Below, in pieces: positions 58,531 through 64,000 of a stretch of 64,000 nt of DNA. The notes beneath the pieces were generated by a model. That model did not search any database. It worked only from the letters and a program-made list of their open reading frames with translations, and was not told the DNA's origin. Made by a program: the position numbers and the translations under genes. This DNA is from Mucilaginibacter_A sp041088075 (GTDB lineage Bacteria; Bacteroidota; Bacteroidia; Sphingobacteriales; Sphingobacteriaceae): NCBI RefSeq assembly GCF_041088075.1, contig NZ_JBGCVY010000042.1:31688-95687 (forward strand), read 5' to 3'. The stretch's first letter is position 1, and every line of letters begins with the position of its first letter.

Positions 58531-59949
58531 TTAAATTAAATTTTTTGCTACAACTTTTAAGCCAATATCTTCTCCTTTTTTGATCATCAGCTTTAAAGCT
58601 TCGGGCCGGGAGTTAAAAATTTCACCTTCCAAAATTGCATCGCGGATGCTGCTTTTAATGATGCCAACTTCCCTTCCGGCCTTAATGCCAAACGTTTCCA
58701 TAATATCTTCGCCGCTAACGGGCGGCTGCCAGTTGCGGATGCGGTCGCGTTCTTCCACATCTTTCAATTTCTGTTTAACACGTTCAAAATTGTTGCGGTA
58801 TTTTTTTACTTTATATTCGTTCTTAGTGGTAACATCGGCGTTGCAAAGCAGCATCAAGCCTTCAATGTCATTACCTGCATCAAAAAGTAAACGCCGCACG
58901 GCCGAATCCGTTACAATTTCCTGGGCCAAAACAATTGGGCGCATGTGCAACTGTACTAATTTCTGCACTAATTTTAACTTTTCGTTGAGCGGAAGTTTTA
59001 ATTGGGCAAAGATTTTTGGCACCATCCGCGCGCCTTTGTCTTCATGGCCATGAAAAGTCCAACCGTGGCCAGGCTCGAAACGTTTGGTTGCCGGTTTTGC
59101 AATATCGTGTAAAATAGCAGCCCAACGCAACCATAAATCGTTGGTGTTTTCGGCGATATTATCCAACACCTGCAAGGTATGGTAAAAATTATCTTTATGG
59201 CCTTGTCCGTTCACAATTTCTACGCCTTGCAGTGCAGCCATTTGCGGGAAGATGAGTTGCAGCAAACCGGCATCAAAAAGATAGTTGAAACCAACAGAAG
59301 GTTTTGGCGAAAGAATAATCTTATTTAATTCGTCTGTAATGCGTTCCTGCGATACAATTTTGATTCGTTCGCGGTTTGTTTTGATCGCTTCCAACGCCGC
59401 TGCATCAATGGCAAAACCTAATTGGGCAGCAAAACGGACGGCACGCATCATGCGCAACGGATCATCAGAAAAAGTAATGGAAGGGTCTAAAGGCGTGCGG
59501 ATCAGTTTGTTTTCCAAATCTTTTACGCCTTCAAAAGGATCAACCAGTTCGCCAAAGTTTTCTTGATTTAAGGCGATGGCCAAAGCGTTGATGGTAAAAT
59601 CGCGGCGGTTTTGGTCGTCTTCTAAGGTGCCGTCTTCAACAATTGGTTTGCGCGATTCTGCCCGGTACGATTCTTTCCTTGCGCCCACAAACTCCAAATC
59701 CAAGTTTTTGTATTTGATGCTCGCCGTACCGAAATTCTTGAAAACTGAAACTTTTACCTTGAGTTTTTGCGCAACTTCTTCGGCAAATTCAATCCCGTTT
59801 CCTAAAACAACTACGTCAATATCAGCAGACGGGCGTTTCAAAAACAAATCGCGCACATAACCGCCAATCACAAACGCAGCAACTTGTTGACTTGAAGCCA
59901 CGTTTGAAATGATTTGAAATACCGGATGCTGCAGATGTTGTTTCATCAA
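58531..59949 (-). CDS. cca: CCA-adding/poly(A) polymerase-type nucleotidyltransferase with HD domain
   Basis: 472 residues. Class II nucleotidyltransferase head with GGYVRDLFLKRPSADIDVVV (28-47; D43 and D45 as metal ligands), RRDFTINALA (about 134), then RNA-binding helices and an HD domain (about 255-380; HDIAKP). It adds or repairs the CCA end of tRNAs, needed here since tRNA-Val and most tRNAs in the window lack an encoded CCA. The alternative is PcnB-type poly(A) polymerase. Head of the minus-strand set with the pRiA4b-like gene. Confidence 0.93.
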   Translation of the reverse strand: MMKQHLQHPVFQIISNVASSQQVAAFVIGGYVRDLFLKRPSADIDVVVLGNGIEFAEEVAQKLKVKVSVFKNFGTASIKYKNLDLEFVGARKESYRAESRKPIVEDGTLEDDQNRRDFTINALAIALNQENFGELVDPFEGVKDLENKLIRTPLDPSITFSDDPLRMMRAVRFAAQLGFAIDAAALEAIKTNRERIKIVSQERITDELNKIILSPKPSVGFNYLFDAGLLQLIFPQMAALQGVEIVNGQGHKDNFYHTLQVLDNIAENTNDLWLRWAAILHDIAKPATKRFEPGHGWTFHGHEDKGARMVPKIFAQLKLPLNEKLKLVQKLVQLHMRPIVLAQEIVTDSAVRRLLFDAGNDIEGLMLLCNADVTTKNEYKVKKYRNNFERVKQKLKDVEERDRIRNWQPPVSGEDIMETFGIKAGREVGIIKSSIRDAILEGEIFNSRPEALKLMIKKGEDIGLKVVAKNLI

Positions 59950-59960
59950 TTTTTACCGTA

Positions 59961-60020
59961 CCAAATTTATGCCGATAAAAGAAGCATCATGTGTTTTGCG
60001 GATGCTTCTTTTAGCGTGCA
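59961..60020. repeat. Inverted pair of the dispersed word between cca and tsaC
   Basis: CAAATTTATGCC-GATAAAAGAAGCATC and GGATGCTTCTTTTAGC back to back, with about 14 bases between the cores (outward-facing order compared with most other pairs). Confidence 0.85.
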
Positions 60021-60033
60021 AAAGTAGCGATTA

Positions 60034-60600
60034 TTACTTTCTGATAAAGTTAAAACGGCCATCAGCTTCCAGTTTCATGATGGTGGACGGTTTTTTTTGC
60101 TGCAAGTTGTGCTGTTCCAAATCAACCACGTAATCCACGCCTTCCAAAATTTCAGCAGAAATTTCACTAAAGTTTTTGGGCGAAGGTTGACCGCTGATAT
60201 TAGCCGACGTAGAAACCAGCGGCTTGCGCAAACGTTGAATCAATTGCTGGCAAAAATCGTGCTTTACTACGCGGATGCCAACGCTGCCATCGGCACTGAT
60301 CAAAGCCGGAGAAATATTTTTGGCACCGGAAAGGATCAACGTGAGCGGGTTTTCAGCAAACTCGATCAAATCATAAGCAATATCCGGAACTTCGCGTACG
60401 TAGCTCAACAATTTGTTGTCGTTGTCCAACAAAATAATCATGCTTTTGCTTTCTTCGCGCTGTTTCAAGGCGTAAATTTTTTTGACGGCTTCGGTGTTGG
60501 TCGCGTCGCAGCCAATCCCCCAAATCGTATCGGTAGGGTAGAGGATGATGCCGCCTTCCTGAACCACTTTTAGCGCTTTGGCAACTTCTTCTCTAAGCAT
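60034..60600 (-). CDS. tsaC: L-threonylcarbamoyladenylate synthase (TsaC/YrdC type)
   Basis: 188 residues, the short form without the Sua5 extension. GGIILYPTDTIWGIGCDATN (15-34) with KIYALKQREESKSMIILL forms the nucleotide site. It makes threonylcarbamoyl-AMP for t6A37 in ANN-reading tRNAs. Its start overlaps the end of the glycosyltransferase gene by eight bases, so the two are translationally coupled. Confidence 0.94.
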   Translation of the reverse strand: MLREEVAKALKVVQEGGIILYPTDTIWGIGCDATNTEAVKKIYALKQREESKSMIILLDNDNKLLSYVREVPDIAYDLIEFAENPLTLILSGAKNISPALISADGSVGIRVVKHDFCQQLIQRLRKPLVSTSANISGQPSPKNFSEISAEILEGVDYVVDLEQHNLQQKKPSTIMKLEADGRFNFIRK

Positions 60601-61735
60601 TTTGTAAGGCTTGCTGGTACACGTTCATTAAATTTTGTGCGATATTTTCTTCCCGAAAACGTTGTGCATATTCCAAACCCTGCGCTTTCATTTTTGATTT
60701 AAGCTGATCGTTTTGTAGTATCAAATTTACTTTTTCTGCGAGGGCAACCGCGTCATCTGGATCAACATAAAAACTGTCTGGCCCGCCGGCTTCTTCCAAA
60801 CACGAACCTTTTGCTGCTACAACTGGCGTTCCCGAACACAAAGCTTCCAAAATTGGGATACCAAAGCCTTCATAACGCGAAGGATAAACAAAAACTTCGG
60901 CCAGTTGGTAAATGGCGGGCAAATCCTGAAAAGGAACATTTTGCAGAAACAGCACACGCTTTTGCAATGCTTCTTTTACCACCTCTTTTTTGACCAGTTC
61001 GGCGTATTCGGTTTGCTTCCCAACCACAACCAAAGAAACTTCTGCCGGAATGTTTTTTAACGCTTTTATCACCAACAGCAGGTTTTTCCGGGTTTCAATC
61101 GTTCCAATATTTAATATAAATTTCTGCGGAAGCTGGTAACGTTTTCTTAATGCTTCTTTTACCGCATCATTTTGGGTTTGACGGAAACTCGGATCGCAGC
61201 CTTGGTAAACTACTTTTATTTTCTCAGGATTTAAGTTGAAGAATGCAATCAAATCCAATTTGGTTTTTTCGCTAACAGCAATAATCAGATCAGCATTGGC
61301 AGAGGCATTTCTCGCTTTCCATTCATAAATTTTTCGGTTGATCCAGCCAAAATATTGCGGATATTTTAAGTAGATTAAATCGTGAATGGTTACTACTGTT
61401 TTTATGCCACTTTTTTTGATACCGATAGGAAGTTCCTGGCTTAAACCGTGGTAAAGCTGGATTTTGTCTCGCTTTAAATCCTGAATGATACCTTTACTTC
61501 GCCAAAACGATTTTAATAAATTGGATTGTGGCTTTTTAATTTGGACGTTTTCTAAACCACGCAAAAAGTCAGGTTCGGTTTCAGTCCTCACTTTTGGCGT
61601 GTATAAAAAGTATTCGTTTTGCGGAAAATGCTTTGCCAGCGCTTGTATCGTTGCCCGGCTATAATTGCCCAAACCGGTTTTGTTTAGAAAAGCACGTTTG
61701 GCATCAAAACCGATTTTGAGAGGTTGATGGTTCAT
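60593..61735 (-). CDS. Glycosyltransferase family 4 protein
   Basis: 380 residues with GT-B fold. N-terminal domain KIGFDAKRAFLNKTGLGNYSRATIQAL, then VVTIHDLIYLKYPQYFGW; C-terminal nucleotide-sugar domain with LNIGTIETRKNLLLVIKAL and EGFGIPILEALCSGTPVVAA (E-x7-E). It resembles mannosyltransferases of surface glycans. Two in-frame words encode VKEALQKR (60964-60981) and VKEALRKR (61147-61162), a pair of near-identical peptides. Confidence 0.9.
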   Translation of the reverse strand: MNHQPLKIGFDAKRAFLNKTGLGNYSRATIQALAKHFPQNEYFLYTPKVRTETEPDFLRGLENVQIKKPQSNLLKSFWRSKGIIQDLKRDKIQLYHGLSQELPIGIKKSGIKTVVTIHDLIYLKYPQYFGWINRKIYEWKARNASANADLIIAVSEKTKLDLIAFFNLNPEKIKVVYQGCDPSFRQTQNDAVKEALRKRYQLPQKFILNIGTIETRKNLLLVIKALKNIPAEVSLVVVGKQTEYAELVKKEVVKEALQKRVLFLQNVPFQDLPAIYQLAEVFVYPSRYEGFGIPILEALCSGTPVVAAKGSCLEEAGGPDSFYVDPDDAVALAEKVNLILQNDQLKSKMKAQGLEYAQRFREENIAQNLMNVYQQALQNA

Positions 61736-61833
61736 GGTTTATAGTTGATGGTTCGTGGTTGATAGTTCATGGCCGACCGCCCGCTTTTGCTATCATCTAT
61801 TAACTATGATCCATGAACCTTTTGCCTTTCACC
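61736..61833. repeat. Degenerate TTGATAGTTCATGG-type repeat gap
   Basis: Several loose copies of TAGTTGATGGTTC and GTTGATAGTTCATGG, with a partial inverse (CTATTAACTATGATCCATGAACC). Similar phrases lie in the rpmG flanks (10121-10180 and 10380-10440) and near 27705. They are low-complexity intergenic repeats without a gene. Confidence 0.55.
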
Positions 61834-62652
61834 TTACACGGCCACATTATGCTCTCGCAAAGCATTGTTTAACGAGGTTTTTTTATCGGTTGATTCTTTT
61901 CTGCGGCCAATAATCAACGCACAGGGAACCTGGTATTCTCCGGCAGGAAATTTTTTGGTGTAAGAACCCGGGATCACGACCGAACGCGCCGGAACAAAAC
62001 TTTTGTATTCTGTCGGCGTTTCTTTGGTTACATCAATAATTTTGGTAGAAGCTGTCAAAACCACGTTTGCGCCCAAAACAACTTCGTGTTCCAGATGCAC
62101 GCCTTCAACCACAATCGCGCGCGAACCGATAAAACAATTGTCTTCGATAATTACCGGCGCGGCCTGTACAGGTTCCAGCACGCCGCCAATTCCTACGCCG
62201 CCGCTCAGATGCACATTTTTCCCGATTTGCGCACAGGAACCAACCGTTGCCCAAGTATCAACCATCGTTCCTTCATCCACATAAGCACCAATGTTGACGT
62301 AGGAAGGCATTAGGATGACGCCTTTGGCCAGGTAAGCACCGTAACGGGCAATGCCATGCGGCACAACACGAACACCAATTTCCTTATAGTTGGTTTTCAG
62401 TTTCATTTTATCGTGGAACACAAACGGGCCAACTTTAATTTCGGCCATTTCACGGATCGGGAAGTACATAATCACCGCTTTTTTGATCCAGTCGTTGATG
62501 TGCCAGCGGCCGGTTATCATTTCGGCCACGCGCAGTTTTCCTTTGTCCAGATCGTCAATCACATCTTCAATGGCCGTAATATGTTCTTTGGATTCCAGCA
62601 AAGTGCGGTCAATCCAGGCGTCTTCAATCAGTTTCTTTACATCATTATACAT
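61834..62652 (-). CDS. dapD: 2,3,4,5-tetrahydropyridine-2,6-dicarboxylate N-succinyltransferase
   Basis: The ATG at 62652 gives MYNDVKKLIEDAWIDRTLL, the family start; the frame goes 31 codons further upstream but that is not homologous. 272 residues: N-terminal helical domain and a left-handed parallel beta-helix (GAYVDEGTMVDTWATVGSCAQIGKNVHLSGGVGIGG). It succinylates the diaminopimelate/lysine intermediate. No other dap genes nearby. Confidence 0.96.
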   Translation of the reverse strand: MYNDVKKLIEDAWIDRTLLESKEHITAIEDVIDDLDKGKLRVAEMITGRWHINDWIKKAVIMYFPIREMAEIKVGPFVFHDKMKLKTNYKEIGVRVVPHGIARYGAYLAKGVILMPSYVNIGAYVDEGTMVDTWATVGSCAQIGKNVHLSGGVGIGGVLEPVQAAPVIIEDNCFIGSRAIVVEGVHLEHEVVLGANVVLTASTKIIDVTKETPTEYKSFVPARSVVIPGSYTKKFPAGEYQVPCALIIGRRKESTDKKTSLNNALREHNVAV

Positions 62653-62902
62653 TTCGGTATCTAAATAATTTTTGTTGTGGAAATTTGAATTATATTTTAT
62701 AGACAGCTTCGGAAATTGGAAGCTGTGCTTTGACAAACATAACAAAAATTGAGGTTTTATAACCGGAAAGTATAGGCAAAGAAGTTAACTTAAAAGCAGG
62801 CAAAACAGGATAAGAATGCGAAAAGGCCGAAACAGATTAGAAAAACGCTAAAGAAGTTCGATTGTTTAAGGTAGATTTTTACCTGCTAAAAACAGTATTC
62901 CT

Positions 62903-63115
62903 TTAAATACACTTGTTGATCAAAGACAAAAGCGACGGATCTAAATGACAGTTTTGATCAGCCGGAAGGCTAACCCCGTTTTTTTTGAAAATTTTGTAAT
63001 TGTCTTCGTCATCAATCAGCACTTCAGCTTCAATGCTCATGTCGTCTTTTTCAACTTCGTTCAAAACTGATATTTTAATCAGTTCGTCGTTGTAGGTAAA
63101 AACAGAATTTTTCAT
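62903..63115 (-). CDS. Hypothetical protein, 70 aa
   Basis: I start at the ATG at 63115 (MKNSVFTYNDELIKISVLNEVEKDDMSIEAEVLIDDEDNY). Upstream in-frame residues look non-coding. It is a small acidic beta-rich protein with D-D-E-D-N, and no signal peptide or membrane segment. I do not recognise a family. Confidence 0.55.
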   Translation of the reverse strand: MKNSVFTYNDELIKISVLNEVEKDDMSIEAEVLIDDEDNYKIFKKNGVSLPADQNCHLDPSLLSLINKCI

Positions 63116-63405
63116 AAAATAAAAAGTAAATGCGGTTTTAAGTATAATTGGTTTTGATAGAAAATATAGGCGTATAATTTGGTATAAAAGTAACAAACAT
63201 ACTTTTATTTTAAAAGTTTATTAAAATTGTAAAAGATTTGTTCCGTGAAATTGCAAAATTGATAAAATTCATCTTTTATCAATGCTTCCGATCGCGCCTT
63301 TAAATTTTGTTCGTTTCCACAGGAATTGTATCAATTTGTATTAAAGTCAGCCAATCCTAAACTGATCTAAACAATAAACTAGCTTTAGCATTGTTAACTT
63401 AAATT

Positions 63406-63804
63406 ATGGCAGAAAAAGAGAAGTTACGGATTGACAAATATTTGTGGGCTATCCGGATATTCAAAACACGAACCATGGCCGCAGATGCGTGTAAAGCCGG
63501 CAAAGTAAAGCTGGACGGGCAAAACATAAAACCATCGCACGAAGTGAAGGTTGGCGAAACCTACCAGGTAAGTAAGGGCATAGAAAAGAAGGTTTTAAAA
63601 GTTACGGGGTTGCTGGAAAACCGGTCAGACGCGAAAACTGCCGTCCAGTTTTATGAAGACCAAACGCCGGTAGAGCAAACGTATGGCTATAAATCTGTTT
63701 TTCAATCGCCTATGATCCGGCGCGACCAGGGCGCAGGCCGGCCAACAAAAAAAGACCGCCGTGATATTGACGATCTTCAGGACGGGTTTTTTGATAAACC
63801 TTGA
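63406..63804 (+). CDS. S4-domain RNA-binding protein (Hsp15-like)
   Basis: 132 residues: KLRIDKYLWAIRIFKTRTMAADACKAGKVKLDGQNIKPSHEVKVGETYQV, the S4 RNA-binding fold of the heat-shock protein Hsp15 (HslR) group, which binds free 50S subunits with blocked nascent chains. The C-terminal basic part is QGAGRPTKKDRRD. Single gene, followed by a dispersed-word array. Confidence 0.9.
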   Translation: MAEKEKLRIDKYLWAIRIFKTRTMAADACKAGKVKLDGQNIKPSHEVKVGETYQVSKGIEKKVLKVTGLLENRSDAKTAVQFYEDQTPVEQTYGYKSVFQSPMIRRDQGAGRPTKKDRRDIDDLQDGFFDKP

Positions 63805-63811
63805 TTTTAAC

Positions 63812-64000
63812 CAATGCTTCTTTTACCCTATAAAAATTGATGAATGATTTTATGCCGGTAAAAGAAGCATTGCCGCTTTGTCATCCTGAACTTGTTTCAA
63901 GATCCCTCTTCCACGATTACCTTTCTTATGGGATGCCGAAAAAATTTCGGCATGACAAAACGTTTAACACAATGATTTTATGCCGGTAAAAGAAGCATTG
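63812..64000. repeat. Dispersed-word unit with the 125-bp-type hairpins, to window end
   Basis: A pair (AATGCTTCTTTTACCC ... GGTAAAAGAAGCATTG at 63812-63870) is followed by GTCATCCTGAA, CAAGATCCCTCTTCCA, TATGGGATGCCGAAA and TTTCGGCATGAC. It ends in another CGGTAAAAGAAGCATTG at 63983-63999. This is the unit of the 20.1-20.8 kb array in the opposite direction. It continues to the edge. Confidence 0.88.

Overview
The window looks like a chromosomal segment of a Bacteroidota bacterium, most likely Sphingobacteriaceae (Pedobacter/Mucilaginibacter type). Evidence: the cluster bL28-bL33-DUF4295-ftsY-rimO, BshC (bacillithiol pathway), promoters of the TTTG-N19-TAnnTTTG type, almost no Shine-Dalgarno sequences except at rpsU and hpf, and a tRNA-tuf-tRNA-secE-nusG-rplKAJL-rpoBC block. 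The genus is an inference from gene content and cannot be proven here.

Layout. 1-304: 3' end of an EncFtn-type ferritin-like gene. 611-4055: an AT-rich, probably transferred cassette on the minus strand: Vsr nuclease, m5C methyltransferase, and a MORC-like GHKL ATPase with a C-terminal PD-(D/E)XK nuclease domain. 4114-10689: Ldh-type oxidoreductase, bshC, rimO, a GxxExxY gene bounded by long inverted repeats, ftsY, DUF4295, rpmG, rpmB. 10917-13607: acetate uptake and activation (satP-like, acs). 14260-15052: a tRNA-Val locus with four tRNA-like 74-bp repeats upstream and a GIY-YIG gene between two copies of the tRNA 3' end. 15.3-29.7 kb: accessory and metabolic genes (HAD, GH63-like, oxidoreductase, Nudix, YceH, two toxin-antitoxin loci of which one is broken, DUF92, Zn-PLC-like, DUF4397) with many repeats. 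29.8-40.6 kb: housekeeping (rpsT, radC, pheT, zapA, rny, OlsF-like acyltransferase, ComEA-like HhH protein, rpsU, xerC, hpf). 40.7-54.0 kb: four tRNAs, tuf, tRNA-Trp, secE, nusG, rplKAJL, rpoB, rpoC. 54.3-63.8 kb: glf, DUF3467, two glycosyltransferases, miaA, pRiA4b ORF-3-like, CCA-adding/HD enzyme, tsaC, dapD, S4 protein.

The strongest unexplained signal is a short word, ATGCTTCTTTTA (reverse TAAAAGAAGCAT). Its 10-base core GCTTCTTTTA occurs about 55 times by eye on both strands, in gaps and inside essential genes, often as inverted pairs at gene ends and often followed after a few bases by TAAAAATTGG. It is absent from the transferred restriction-modification cassette. This is how DNA uptake signal sequences behave in Neisseria and Pasteurellaceae, but a mobile repeat or a protein-binding site is also possible.

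Other points of interest: the methylase-Vsr-MORC cassette, the inverted-repeat-bounded GxxExxY unit inserted between rimO and ftsY, the tRNA-Val-like array with its GIY-YIG mini-island, strong Shine-Dalgarno sequences confined to rpsU and hpf, and a motif pair inserted between rpoB and rpoC.
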